From the NCBI GenBank assembly GCA_018711755.1, contig DVHY01000060.1, forward strand, positions 1-19,072: DNA of 19,072 bases. Reading direction: 5' to 3'. This document shows, piece after piece, positions 5,115 to 12,867 of the stretch; position 1 is the stretch's first letter; the number at the start of each line of letters is the position of its first letter. A model generated the notes under the pieces. It saw nothing but the letters and a program-made list of their open reading frames with translations, was not told the DNA's origin and did no database searches. Made by a program: the position numbers and the translations under genes. Origin of the DNA: Candidatus Limivicinus faecipullorum (GTDB taxonomy: Bacteria; Bacillota; Clostridia; Oscillospirales; Oscillospiraceae).

Positions 5115-6593
5115 ATGTCGCTTATCAAAGTGGAAAATCTGACTTTTTCCTACCCTTCAAGTTACGAAAACATTTTTGAAAATGTGAGCTTTCAGATAGA
5201 CACGGACTGGAAGCTGGGCTTTATCGGCAGGAACGGCCGGGGCAAGACCAGCTTTCTCAAGCTCCTCATGGGCGAATACCAGTATCAGGGGAAGATAGTC
5301 TCATCAGTTAAATTCGACTACTTCCCCTATCCCCTGGAGGACACAGGCAGGCCCACCCGGGAGCTGCTCTCCCAGGTGTGTCCCCAGGGGGAGGACTGGG
5401 AATTCCAGCGGGAGCTATCCCTGCTGGAGTTGGAGGATGAGGTCCTGGAGCGGCCCTTTTCCAGTCTCTCCGGCGGGGAGCGGACCAAGGCCCTGCTGGC
5501 CGCTCTGTTCCTTAATCCCGGACACTTCCTGCTTATCGACGAGCCCACCAACCATTTGGACAGCCGGGGCCGGGAGCTTGTCTCCGCCTATCTCAAGAAG
5601 AAAAAAGGCTTCATCCTGGTCTCCCACGACCGCAGCTTCCTGGACGGCTGCGTGGACCACATACTGTCCATAAACCGCGCCGACATCCAGGTGCAGAGCG
5701 GCAGCTTCTCCTCCTGGATGGAAAACTTTCAGCGCCGACAGGACTTTGAGCTGTCCCGGAACAGGCAGCTGCAAAAGGAGATAAAGCAGCTGCAGCAATC
5801 GGCAAGGCGCAGTTCCGCCTGGTCCGACAAAGCCGAGTCAGGCAAGTACGGCTCCCGGAATTCCGGATTGAAGGTGGACCGGGGCTATGTGGGCCACAAG
5901 GCCGCAAAGATGATGAAGCGTTCCAAGAATCTGGAGGCCAGGCAGAAGAAGGCCATAGAGGAAAAATCCGGCCTGCTGAAAAATGTGGAGACGGCGGAGA
6001 GCCTGAAGCTGTTTCCCCTGAGCCATCACGCCCAGCAGCTCATCAGCCTGAAAGACTGTGCGCCGGCATACGGCGGCAGAGAGGTCTGCCCCCGCCTGAG
6101 TTTCAGTCTGAGCCGGGGCGAGCGCATCGCCCTGGACGGCAGGAACGGCAGCGGGAAATCCAGCCTGCTGAAGCTTCTGGCGGGGCAGCCGCTGGAGCAC
6201 AGCGGCAGTTTCAGCCTTGCCTCTGGGCTCATAGTATCCTATGTGCCCCAGGACAGTTCCCACCTGTCCGGCCCCCTGTCCGCCTATGCCCGCTCTGCCT
6301 CCATAGACGAGAGCCTTTTCATGACCATACTCAGGAAGCTGGACTTCTCCCGCTCCCAGTTCGACCTGGAACTGGAGGAGCTCTCCGCCGGCCAGAAGAA
6401 AAAGCTCATGCTGGCGGAGAGCCTGTGCCGCAGGGCCCACGTGTATCTCTGGGATGAGCCTCTAAACTACATAGACATATACAGCCGCATGCAGATAGAG
6501 GAGCTGATAAAGGAATTTTCCCCCACGATGGTCTTTGTGGAGCACGATGCGGCATTCAGAAACGCCGTCGCCACCAGGGTCATAAGCCTATAA
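5115..6593 (+). CDS. ABC-F ribosomal protection protein, Lsa-like
   Basis: A 492-residue soluble protein with two ATP-binding cassettes and no membrane domain. The first cassette has Walker A GRNGRGKT (38-45), signature LSGGE and Walker B LLIDEPTNHLD; the second has GRNGSGKSS, a diverged signature LSAGQKKKLMLAESL and VYLWDEPLNYID. Between them is a long charged linker with KYGSRNSG, GYVGHKAAKMMKRSKN, the arm that reaches into the ribosome. Several blocks (WKLGFIGRNGRGKT, RPFSSLSGGE, KMMKRSKN, WDEPLNY) resemble Lsa-type proteins, which free the ribosome of lincosamides, streptogramin A and pleuromutilins. GGGAGG (5101-5106) sets the ATG at 5115; the longer in-frame start at 5019 falls inside the terminator stem and is rejected. 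Drug specificity is inferred from family. Its attenuator suggests drug-inducible expression. Confidence 0.9.
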   Translation: MSLIKVENLTFSYPSSYENIFENVSFQIDTDWKLGFIGRNGRGKTSFLKLLMGEYQYQGKIVSSVKFDYFPYPLEDTGRPTRELLSQVCPQGEDWEFQRELSLLELEDEVLERPFSSLSGGERTKALLAALFLNPGHFLLIDEPTNHLDSRGRELVSAYLKKKKGFILVSHDRSFLDGCVDHILSINRADIQVQSGSFSSWMENFQRRQDFELSRNRQLQKEIKQLQQSARRSSAWSDKAESGKYGSRNSGLKVDRGYVGHKAAKMMKRSKNLEARQKKAIEEKSGLLKNVETAESLKLFPLSHHAQQLISLKDCAPAYGGREVCPRLSFSLSRGERIALDGRNGSGKSSLLKLLAGQPLEHSGSFSLASGLIVSYVPQDSSHLSGPLSAYARSASIDESLFMTILRKLDFSRSQFDLELEELSAGQKKKLMLAESLCRRAHVYLWDEPLNYIDIYSRMQIEELIKEFSPTMVFVEHDAAFRNAVATRVISL

Positions 6594-8687
6594 AAGCCCC
6601 GCCAGCCGCCCCAGGGCGGCCACTCCGGCGCACAGCAGCAGTCCTATGGCCGTGGGCAGCAGGGCGGAGACCGCCGTCCATTTCAGGCTTCCCGTCTCCT
6701 TTCTGATAGTCAGCAGCGTGGTGGAGCAGGGCCAGTGGCACAGGGAGAACAGCATGACGCAAAGAGCCGTCACCGCCGTCCAGCCCTGGGCCTCCAGCAG
6801 GGGTTTTATAGCCGTCAGCTCTCCCAGCTCCGTCAGGCTCCCGCTTGCGCTGTATATCATCACGGCAACGGGCAGCACTATCTCGTTGGCCGGGAAGCCC
6901 AGGACAAAGGCCAAAAGTATCACGCCGTCCATACCCATCAGCTCACCCAGGGGCTCAAGGAGCGAGGCAAGGGCGGCCAGCACGTTCCCCTCTCCCAGAT
7001 GCACATTGGCCAGCAGCCACAGCAGCGCCCCTGCCGGGGCCGCCACCGCTGCCGCCCTGCCCAGGACGAAGAGGGTCCTGTCCAAGACCGAGCGCACTAT
7101 CACCTTTCCCAGCTCCGGCCGCCGGTAGGGGGGCAGCTCCAGGACGAAGGCGGAGCTCTCCCCTTTCAGCAGGCTCACGGCCAGCAGCTTTGTACTCAGC
7201 AGGGTCAGGGCCACGGAGAGGACGATGAGCCCCGTAAGGGCCAGGGCCGACAGCAGGGCGTTATCCCCGCCGCCGGCAAGGAACATGCTTATAAGGGCGA
7301 TAAGCGTGGGAAAGCGGCCGTTGCAGGGCACCAGGCTGTTGGTGATAATAGCCAGCAGCCGCTCCCTGGGTGAATTGATTATCCGGCAGCCCACCACCCC
7401 GGCGGCGTTGCAGCCGAAGCCCATGGCCATGGTCAGGGCCTGGCGGCCGCAGGAGGAGCAGCGGCAGAAGGGCCTATCCAGATTATAGGCTATCCTGGGC
7501 AGGTAGCCCGAGTCCTCCAGGAGGGTAAAAAGGGGGAAGAAGATAGCCATGGGCGGCAGCATCACCGACACCACCCAGGCCAGGGTCTTGTAGGCCCCCT
7601 CCACCAGCAGCCCGGTGAGCCAGGCGGGGGCGCCCAGGGCCCGGAAGCCCTCCAGCAGCCTGTCGTATATGCAGAACAGCCCCCGGCTCAGCCACTGGGA
7701 GGGGTAGTTTGCCCCCTTTATGGTCAGGTAGAACACAAGAGCCAGCAGGGCTATCATAAGCGGATATCCCAGGAGCCGCCCTGTGAGTATCCTGTCTATC
7801 ATCCTGTCCCTGGGGCCGTAGGCCCTCCCGGCATTTTCCGTCACCTGAGAGCATATTTTTTCCCCTGCCCTCACCAGGCTGGACACCAGCATATCCTGCA
7901 GCCGGTCCCGGCTTATGCCCCGGTCAGCCAGCAGCTCCCGCTGCTCCCGGGCCGCCGAGCGCAATTCGGCTCCCACCCGCTCCTCTATCTCTCCCAGCAG
8001 CAGGCGCAGACATATAAAGCGGGGGGACAGTCCCGCCGTCTCCTCCGCCAGGGGCAGGAGGTTTTCAACTGCCTGCTCCACCTGGGGCGGGTAAAGGACG
8101 CAGCTGTCCGGCCGGTCCCGGGGGCCTTCAAACATTTTGTCCAAGGCATCCAGCAGCTTTGCCCGGCACCTTCTGTTCCGGGCCACGGTACCCACCACCG
8201 GGATACCCAGCAGCTTCTCCAGTTTATCCAGGTCAATATGTATGCCCTTGCTCTCCGCCTCGTCCATGAGATTTACGCACAGCAGGGTGGGTCTGCCCGT
8301 CTCCAGTATCTGCAGCAGCAGATTCATGTTCCGCTCCAGGCAGCCGGCGGCGCAGACCACCAGCACGGCGTCGGCCCCGCCGAAGCAGATAAAGTCCCGG
8401 GCCAGCTCCTCCTCCGGGGAGTCCGCCATGAGGGAATAGGTACCCGGCAGGTCCGTCAGCACGTAGCCCCTCTTCCCGCTGCGGCAATAGCCCCGGGCGG
8501 TGCTCACCGTTTTCCCCGGCCAGTTGCCGGTGTGCTGCTTCATCCCCGTGAGACTGTTGAATATAGTGCTTTTCCCCACGTTGGGATTGCCTGCCAGGGC
8601 GATGAGCTTATCCTCCGGCCTCTGGCGCAGAGCCTGCTTTTCCTCCCGGCCAATGCCTCTGCCTGTAGATTTCAGCGTCAGGCCCAT
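6588..8687 (-). CDS. feoB: Ferrous iron transport protein B
   Basis: A 699-residue inner-membrane Fe(II) transporter with an N-terminal GTPase domain. G1 is GNPNVGKST (33-41), G3 is DLPGTYSL and G4 is NLMDE, followed by the helical FeoB regulatory region and a membrane half of about ten spans containing two Gate (nucleoside-recognition-like) domains. The motif CGRQALTMAMGFGCNAAGVVG is typical of FeoB cores. The length is normal. The ATG at 8687 has GGGGAGG at the right distance. It is downstream of feoA by 57 bases in one operon. Its stop codon abuts that of the convergent ABC-F gene (TAG at 6590-6588 beside TAA at 6591-6593) with no T-tailed terminator visible between them. Iron is needed here for the iron-sulfur oxidoreductase encoded next door. 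The leftmost part lacks a small FeoC. Confidence 0.95.
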   Translation of the reverse strand: MGLTLKSTGRGIGREEKQALRQRPEDKLIALAGNPNVGKSTIFNSLTGMKQHTGNWPGKTVSTARGYCRSGKRGYVLTDLPGTYSLMADSPEEELARDFICFGGADAVLVVCAAGCLERNMNLLLQILETGRPTLLCVNLMDEAESKGIHIDLDKLEKLLGIPVVGTVARNRRCRAKLLDALDKMFEGPRDRPDSCVLYPPQVEQAVENLLPLAEETAGLSPRFICLRLLLGEIEERVGAELRSAAREQRELLADRGISRDRLQDMLVSSLVRAGEKICSQVTENAGRAYGPRDRMIDRILTGRLLGYPLMIALLALVFYLTIKGANYPSQWLSRGLFCIYDRLLEGFRALGAPAWLTGLLVEGAYKTLAWVVSVMLPPMAIFFPLFTLLEDSGYLPRIAYNLDRPFCRCSSCGRQALTMAMGFGCNAAGVVGCRIINSPRERLLAIITNSLVPCNGRFPTLIALISMFLAGGGDNALLSALALTGLIVLSVALTLLSTKLLAVSLLKGESSAFVLELPPYRRPELGKVIVRSVLDRTLFVLGRAAAVAAPAGALLWLLANVHLGEGNVLAALASLLEPLGELMGMDGVILLAFVLGFPANEIVLPVAVMIYSASGSLTELGELTAIKPLLEAQGWTAVTALCVMLFSLCHWPCSTTLLTIRKETGSLKWTAVSALLPTAIGLLLCAGVAALGRLAGLL

Positions 8688-8744
8688 ATTACCTCCCCTT
8701 CGCTCCGGGGCCGGCCCTGATACGGGACGCCCCGGATACTGTCG

Positions 8745-8981
8745 TCAGACCTTATTTACTATTATGTCCCTGCAATCCCCGCTCCTGATGGCCAGCATGG
8801 CGCCCCGAATCAGAAAGGCTCTGGGGTCGCCCGCCGGGCTCAGGCCCAGGCATTCCACTCTGGTGCCCTCCACCAGGCCCATGTCCAGCAGCCGGCGGCG
8901 CAGGGCCCCGCTGCTGTTCAGGCTTTCCACCACGGCCGTCTCGCCGGGCCGGAGATTTTGGAGACCAATACTTCTGTCCAC
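8745..8981 (-). CDS. feoA: Ferrous iron transport protein A
   Basis: A 78-residue SH3-like cytosolic partner of FeoB. The pattern L..LRPGE.AVVESL....ALRRRLLDMGLVEGT.VE..G.SP.GDP.AFLIRG..LAIR..D...I.V is typical of FeoA. No ATG is available at the right place; the start is a GTG at 8981 preceded by a modest GGTGG site six bases upstream, giving MDRSIGLQNLRPGE. It is the first gene of feoAB, with a promoter about 25 bases upstream. No iron-regulator box is obvious in the promoter. Confidence 0.9.
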   Translation of the reverse strand: MDRSIGLQNLRPGETAVVESLNSSGALRRRLLDMGLVEGTRVECLGLSPAGDPRAFLIRGAMLAIRSGDCRDIIVNKV

Positions 8982-9005
8982 TTCTATCCACCCGCTTTAC
9001 GCTGC

Positions 9006-9035
9006 ATTATATGCCGCCGGCCGGGGAACTGACAC
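9006..9035 (-). promoter_or_regulatory. Promoter of feoAB
   Basis: Minus-strand perfect -10 TATAAT (9011-9006) with a weaker -35 GTGTCA (9035-9030), 18 bases apart. Transcription would start near 9000, giving a very short leader of about 20 bases before the GTG start of feoA. The rest of 9036-9205 is GC-rich and contains nothing that I can recognise. Confidence 0.55.
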
Positions 9036-9200
9036 TCCCGCCGCCGTCCCTGCCCATTCCCGGCATATCCTCTCCGGGCCGGGCGTGGCCGCGCCGAGAC
9101 CGACTGCCGCCCCGGGCCATAGCGAAGCGCCCGGGAGCGCCCCCGTTCTCCGGGCTTCTCCGGGGCGCAGAGGGGAAAGCCTCCGGGTCTCCCCTCAAAA

Positions 9201-9234
9201 GGCAAAAAGGCCCCCGGACCTGACGGTCCGGGGG
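9201..9234 (-). terminator. Intrinsic terminator of the 2-oxoacid oxidoreductase operon
   Basis: Perfect 10-bp stem CCCCCGGACC/GGTCCGGGGG (9234-9225 with 9220-9211), four-base loop, then CCTTTTTG on the minus strand. It lies 33 bases past the stop codon of the gamma-subunit gene and separates that operon from feoAB. Confidence 0.88.
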
Positions 9235-9266
9235 TCTCAATGTTTATGCCGTGTTATGCTGTATGC

Positions 9267-9806
9267 TCAGCCTCTGGCGGCTTCCATGCCTGCCACAAGG
9301 GCTTTCTTGTTGCCTTCCAGGAACTTCTGCTTCCGCTCGCCCAGCTCGATACGGATGGCTTCCACCATGGTATCCAGGCTGACAATGGGCTCCTTCTCCA
9401 GCATGGCGCCCAGGATAGCCACATTGGCGCCCTTGGGGTTGCCGACGCTTTCGGCAATGCCCATTGCGTCACAATAGACCACCTTGATATCGTCTCTCAC
9501 GCTCTTGCGGTCAATGATGGAGCTGTTGATGACCAGCAGCCCGCCGGGCTTGACGCTGCTCTCAAATTTATCCAGGGAGGGGGCGTTCATAGCCACAACC
9601 ACGTCTGCCTTATCCACCATGGGGGAGGCCACGTCCTCATCGCTGACGATGACGGAGCAGTTGGCGGTACCGCCTCGCATCTCAGGGCCGTAGGAGGGGA
9701 GCCATGACACATGCTTTCCTTCCAGCATGCTGGCCATGGCAACGAACTTACCGATAAGCAGCATGCCCTGGCCGCCGAATCCGGCAAAGATAAACTGTTT
9801 CGTCAT
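9267..9806 (-). CDS. 2-oxoacid:ferredoxin oxidoreductase, gamma subunit
   Basis: A 179-residue POR_N-gamma-type subunit. The N-terminus has GFGGQGMLLIGK (9-20), followed by PSYGPEMRGGTANCSVIVSD, both hallmarks of this subunit, and an alternating fold of about 180 residues as usual. It completes the complex with alpha, beta and ferredoxin subunits encoded just upstream, which oxidises a 2-oxoacid to an acyl-CoA and CO2 while reducing ferredoxin. Its ATG overlaps the stop of the beta gene (TAATG), indicating coupling. It is the last gene of the operon before a strong terminator. Substrate cannot be fixed from this subunit. Confidence 0.93.
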   Translation of the reverse strand: MTKQFIFAGFGGQGMLLIGKFVAMASMLEGKHVSWLPSYGPEMRGGTANCSVIVSDEDVASPMVDKADVVVAMNAPSLDKFESSVKPGGLLVINSSIIDRKSVRDDIKVVYCDAMGIAESVGNPKGANVAILGAMLEKEPIVSLDTMVEAIRIELGERKQKFLEGNKKALVAGMEAARG

Positions 9807-10552
9807 TATTTGTTTGCCCCCTTATCTTTATACACGCCCAGAGGATAGTAGGGGATCATGTTCTCTTCCAGCCACTTCATGGCCTCAACAGGGCTGAGGC
9901 CCCAGTTGGTGGGACAGGTGGAGAGAACTTCGATCATGCAGAAGCCCTTGCCTTCCATCTGGTACTGGAACGCCTTCTTGATAGCCTTCTTGGTCTTGAT
10001 GATGTTTGCGTTGTTGTTCACTGCGCAGCGCTCGATATAGTAAGAGTCGGGGACCTGCGCGAGCATCTCGGACATCTTTATGGGAGCGCCGCACCAGGCC
10101 TCGTCACGGCCGTTGGGGGAGGTGGTGGTGCGCTGGCCCACCAGGGTGGTGGGGGCCATCTGGCCGCCGGTCATGCCGTAAATGGCGTTGTTGACGAAGA
10201 TGGTGCAGATCTTCTCGCCCCTATGGGCGGCGTGGACGATCTCGGCGGTGCCTATGGAGGCCAGGTCGCCGTCGCCCTGGTAGGTGAAGACTAGGGTGTC
10301 GGGCTTTGCCCTCTTCACGCCGGTGGCCACAGCGGGAGCTCTGCCGTGGGCAGCCTCCAGCATATCCACGTTAAAGTAGTCATAAGCGAAAACCGAGCAG
10401 CCAACGGGAGCCACACCCACTATGTTGCCGCCCATGCCGGATTCCTCCAGGGCCTCTGCCACCAGGCGGTGGATGATGCCGTGGTTGCAGCCGGGGCAGT
10501 AGTGGAAGGGCTTATCGGTCAGATATTTAGTCTTTTCAAATATGACGGACAT
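9806..10552 (-). CDS. 2-oxoacid:ferredoxin oxidoreductase, beta (TPP) subunit
   Basis: A 248-residue thiamine-diphosphate-binding subunit. HYCPGCNHG (17-25) is the conserved N-terminal cysteine motif of the family, and YQGDGDLASIGTAE followed by IFVNNAIYGMTGGQMAPTT is the TPP/Mg binding segment (GDGD then NN). It provides the active site for decarboxylation. The upstream alpha gene ends TAA directly against this ATG, so the two are coupled. The length fits the four-subunit VOR/KOR class rather than the large single-chain pyruvate enzyme. In Clostridia this arrangement is annotated both as 2-oxoisovalerate and 2-oxoglutarate oxidoreductase. Confidence 0.93.
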   Translation of the reverse strand: MSVIFEKTKYLTDKPFHYCPGCNHGIIHRLVAEALEESGMGGNIVGVAPVGCSVFAYDYFNVDMLEAAHGRAPAVATGVKRAKPDTLVFTYQGDGDLASIGTAEIVHAAHRGEKICTIFVNNAIYGMTGGQMAPTTLVGQRTTTSPNGRDEAWCGAPIKMSEMLAQVPDSYYIERCAVNNNANIIKTKKAIKKAFQYQMEGKGFCMIEVLSTCPTNWGLSPVEAMKWLEENMIPYYPLGVYKDKGANK

Positions 10553-11626
10553 TTACTTACCCTCCTTCATTTCGAGGATCTTTGTTACGATCTCTCCGGT
10601 AGTGGGCATAAGGCTGCCGCAGTGGCCGAAGTATTCAACGGGCTTTGCGCCGCCCACAGCCAGCTTCACGTCAATGAGCATCTGGCCTTCGTTGGCCTCC
10701 ACATCCAGCAGGGCCTTGGCGTTGGCGCTGGCCTCTTTCAGTTCCTTGTAGGGGAAGGGCCACACGGTGATGGGACGGAAGAGGCCCACTTTGACGCCCT
10801 TTTCTCTCAGTTCGTTCACGGCGGACTTGGCGATACGGGCCACGGTGCCGAAGGCGGTGATGATGAAGTCGGCGTCCTCGGTCATATAGGTCTCGTACAT
10901 CACTTCGTTCTTCTCTATCTCACGGTAGATGGCCTGAAGTTCGTTGTTGTGTACGGTGAGCTCCTCGGTATTGATGTACAGGGAGTTGATGACGGCCCTC
11001 TTTGCCGGGTCATCGCCGGGCTTCCAGCCGGTGGCGGCCCAGGGCTTCTTCTCCGGGTCAACCTTGAACTCTCTCATCTCCGGCATCTCCACAGGCTCCA
11101 TCATCTGGGCCATGATGCCGTCTGCCAGAATCAGCACGGGTACTCTGTACTTCTCCGCCTTGTCAAAGGCAAAGCCGAAGATATTTATTGCCTCCTGGAT
11201 AGAAGCCGGGGCATAAGTGATAAGATGGTAGTCGCCGTTGCCGCCGCCCTTGGTAGCCTGGTTATAGTCGCCCTGGGAAGCCTGGATGCTGCCCAGACCC
11301 GGGCCGCCGCGCATGACGTTGAGGATAACGCAGGGCAGCTGAGCGCCGGCACAGTAGGAAATGCCCTCCTGCTTGAGGCTGACGCCGGGGCTGGAGGAAG
11401 AGGTGATGACACGCTCGCCGGTAGAGGCTGCGCCGTATACCATGTTAATTGCCGCCACTTCGCTTTCAGCCTGCAGGAAGCAGCCGCCCACCTCGGGCAT
11501 ACGAGCGGACATGTATTCGGGGATCTCCGTCTGGGGAGTAATAGGATAGCCGAAGAAGAAGCGAGCGCCGGCGCGGATGGCGGCCTCGGCAATAGCTTCG
11601 CTACCCTTCATAAGGGTCAGTGCCAT
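10553..11626 (-). CDS. vorB: 2-oxoacid:ferredoxin oxidoreductase, alpha subunit (VorB-like)
   Basis: A 357-residue alpha subunit. FFFGYPITPQTEIPEYM (23-39) and AESEVAAINMVYGAASTGER followed by TSSSSPGVSLKQEGISYCAGAQLPCVILNVMRGGPGLG are the recognition blocks of this family, and the C-terminal part (RIAKSAVNELREKGVKVGLFRPITVWPFP) is the pyrimidine-binding-related domain. The wording closely follows proteins named 3-methyl-2-oxobutanoate dehydrogenase subunit VorB, which act on branched-chain 2-oxoacids from Val, Leu and Ile. A role on 2-oxoglutarate cannot be excluded. AGGAGG lies nine bases ahead of the ATG at 11626. The gene follows the ferredoxin subunit by 13 bases. Confidence 0.9.
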   Translation of the reverse strand: MALTLMKGSEAIAEAAIRAGARFFFGYPITPQTEIPEYMSARMPEVGGCFLQAESEVAAINMVYGAASTGERVITSSSSPGVSLKQEGISYCAGAQLPCVILNVMRGGPGLGSIQASQGDYNQATKGGGNGDYHLITYAPASIQEAINIFGFAFDKAEKYRVPVLILADGIMAQMMEPVEMPEMREFKVDPEKKPWAATGWKPGDDPAKRAVINSLYINTEELTVHNNELQAIYREIEKNEVMYETYMTEDADFIITAFGTVARIAKSAVNELREKGVKVGLFRPITVWPFPYKELKEASANAKALLDVEANEGQMLIDVKLAVGGAKPVEYFGHCGSLMPTTGEIVTKILEMKEGK

Positions 11627-11639
11627 TTTAATTTCCTCC

Positions 11640-11849
11640 TTAATCCTTTTCTATGTGGATCGCCACATCCGGGCAGGTACGGGCGCAGGATGCGCAGCCG
11701 ATACATGCCTCGGGTTCCACTACCTCTGCGGGGTGGTAGCCCTTTGCGTTGAGCTTGGTTTTTGAAAGGGCGAGTACGCTCTTAGGGCAGGCTCTGACAC
11801 ACAGACCGCAGCCCTTACAAACAAGCTCGTTGATTGTCACCTTTACCAT
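11640..11849 (-). CDS. 2-oxoacid:ferredoxin oxidoreductase, 2x[4Fe-4S] ferredoxin subunit
   Basis: A 69-residue ferredoxin-like delta subunit with two complete cluster motifs: Cys11, 14, 17, 21-Pro and Cys49, 52, 55, 59-Pro. It should carry electrons from the TPP site to soluble ferredoxin. GAGGT lies six bases ahead of the ATG at 11849. It is the first of the four oxidoreductase subunits and follows the P-loop NTPase gene after an 83-base gap that holds a GC-rich dyad. Confidence 0.93.
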   Translation of the reverse strand: MVKVTINELVCKGCGLCVRACPKSVLALSKTKLNAKGYHPAEVVEPEACIGCASCARTCPDVAIHIEKD

Positions 11850-11932
11850 GGTTCTACCTCTTTTCTTTTATGATTTTCCAGTTGTTACTGACTATGTAGT
11901 ACAGGCCGCCCCCGGCGGCCGGGGTATACTTA

Positions 11933-12637
11933 TCAAAGGGTCTTTATCCAGCTGTTCCAGTCTCTGGCCATGTAGGTGTCTATATACATGGGTTTGCCGA
12001 TGTATCTGGGGTCGTGGCCCTCGGAGAGGAACTGGTCCAGCATCCGCTTTTTCCCCGAGGTGTAGAGCACCGGCACCCCGGTGAGCTCCGACACCTGCTT
12101 TATAAGCCGGTAGCCGTCCCTCAGCTCCTCATAGCCCGTGGCCTCCGCCAGGTTGGTGTTGTTTATCATCCCGCTGATCTTCAGCCGGGAGTGGACCTGC
12201 ATCTCCTCCTGGAGCCGGACGATCCTGTCCACGGTGCCCGCCAGGGGCCTGCGGATGTTAATGACGTTGAGCACCTCCAGCGCCCCCTCCTCCAGGTCCA
12301 TGAAGTCCTGATGGTAGCGGCCCAGAGCGGTGGAGCCCACGGCGTCTCCCCCCACGTCGAAGACCACAGTGTCCCAATCCATGTCAAAAGCGGAGGCCAC
12401 CTCCGCCGGCAGGGACAGGGTCTCTATTCCGGAGCATGAGAAATTGGGAGATACCAGACGTATCTCCTTCATCTCGGTGAGCTTTCCGTGCTCGGCAAGG
12501 CGGAAATAGGTGTTCACCATGTCCAGGTCCAGAAGCTCCGTGCGTTTGCCCTGTTCCGCCGCCTGAAAAGCAAAATTTAAGGCCAGCTCCGTTTTGCCGC
12601 TGCCGTAATTTCCGATCAGAACATAGACTTTTTTCAT
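11933..12637 (-). CDS. P-loop NTPase linked to the oxidoreductase operon
   Basis: A 234-residue soluble protein of unknown function. Walker A is GNYGSGKTE (9-17), right after MKKVYVLI, and a SIMIBI/ParA-like second motif reads TVVFDVGGDAVGSTALGRY (about 83-101). The P-loop is canonical GxxGSGKT, without the extra signature lysine of ParA/MinD. C-terminal features include SGMINNTNL (nucleotide-base-type motif) and PVLYTSGKKRMLDQFL. I chose the ATG at 12637 rather than an upstream in-frame start at 12673, because the P-loop normally begins directly after such an N-terminus and AGGAAAGGAA precedes it. It is the first gene behind the operon promoter, ahead of the four oxidoreductase subunits, so a role in assembly, cluster loading or regulation is a fair guess but only that. 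Confidence 0.8.
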   Translation of the reverse strand: MKKVYVLIGNYGSGKTELALNFAFQAAEQGKRTELLDLDMVNTYFRLAEHGKLTEMKEIRLVSPNFSCSGIETLSLPAEVASAFDMDWDTVVFDVGGDAVGSTALGRYHQDFMDLEEGALEVLNVINIRRPLAGTVDRIVRLQEEMQVHSRLKISGMINNTNLAEATGYEELRDGYRLIKQVSELTGVPVLYTSGKKRMLDQFLSEGHDPRYIGKPMYIDTYMARDWNSWIKTL

Positions 12638-12677
12638 AAGCAGTTTCCTTTCCTGTTGCGCCTTTTGCCGCATTTAT

Positions 12678-12707
12678 ATTCTATCACCCTAATGAGAAGT
12701 CCGTCAA
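12678..12707 (-). promoter_or_regulatory. Promoter of the NTPase/2-oxoacid oxidoreductase operon
   Basis: Minus-strand -35 TTGACG (12707-12702), 18-base spacer and -10 TAGAAT (12683-12678), about 40 bases ahead of the start at 12637. A 10-bp direct repeat CAATAAACAA (plus-strand 12705-12714 and 12731-12740) overlaps the -35 and recurs upstream. Confidence 0.65.
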
Positions 12708-12740
12708 TAAACAATAGTGCCGATATTTGCCAATAAACAA
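12705..12740. repeat. 10-bp direct repeat at the oxidoreductase promoter
   Basis: CAATAAACAA occurs at 12705-12714 and 12731-12740, start to start 26 bases. One copy overlaps the -35 and the other lies just upstream, a layout common for regulator binding sites. The surrounding DNA is AT-rich, so chance cannot be excluded. Confidence 0.5.
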
Positions 12741-12770
12741 ATTGCAAAATGACGAAATAAATATGTGATT

Positions 12771-12786
12771 GCATTTAATTAAATGC
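12771..12786. repeat. 16-bp perfect palindrome
   Basis: GCATTTAATTAAATGC is a perfect 16-bp palindrome in the AT-rich gap between the ATP synthase terminator and the oxidoreductase promoter, about 65 bases upstream of that promoter's -35. It could be an operator; no regulator is encoded nearby. Confidence 0.5.
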
Positions 12787-12821
12787 GTTTTATTCGATTT
12801 TGCTTTAAATTTATATGAATA

Positions 12822-12862
12822 TAAAAACACCCCCGCCTCGGGACTTCCCAAAGCGGGGGGTG
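12822..12862 (-). terminator. Intrinsic terminator of the ATP synthase operon
   Basis: On the minus strand CACCCCCCGC pairs with GCGGGGGTG (12862-12853 with 12836-12828, one C bulged), followed by TTTTTAT. It begins six bases past the epsilon stop codon and marks the operon end. Confidence 0.9.
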
Positions 12863-12867
12863 ATTTC

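Larger units (their letters stand above)
12638..12821. other. AT-rich intergenic region between operons
   Basis: About 180 bases without a gene, clearly more AT-rich than its surroundings. It holds the oxidoreductase promoter, the 10-bp direct repeats and the 16-bp palindrome listed separately, and no open frame with a ribosome binding site. Confidence 0.7.

Noticed and set aside
6605..6620. Dyad GCCGCCC/GGGCGGC as terminator for the ABC-F gene
   Set aside because: It lacks a following T-run and encodes conserved-looking feoB C-terminal codons, so it is not listed as a terminator.
9007..9240. Short Arg/Pro-rich frames between feoA and the oxidoreductase terminator
   Set aside because: Low-complexity composition on both strands, no ribosome binding site, and they overlap the feo promoter and the terminator.
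10346..11752. 468-codon plus-strand open frame
   Set aside because: Antisense to the oxidoreductase alpha and beta genes, no domain visible.
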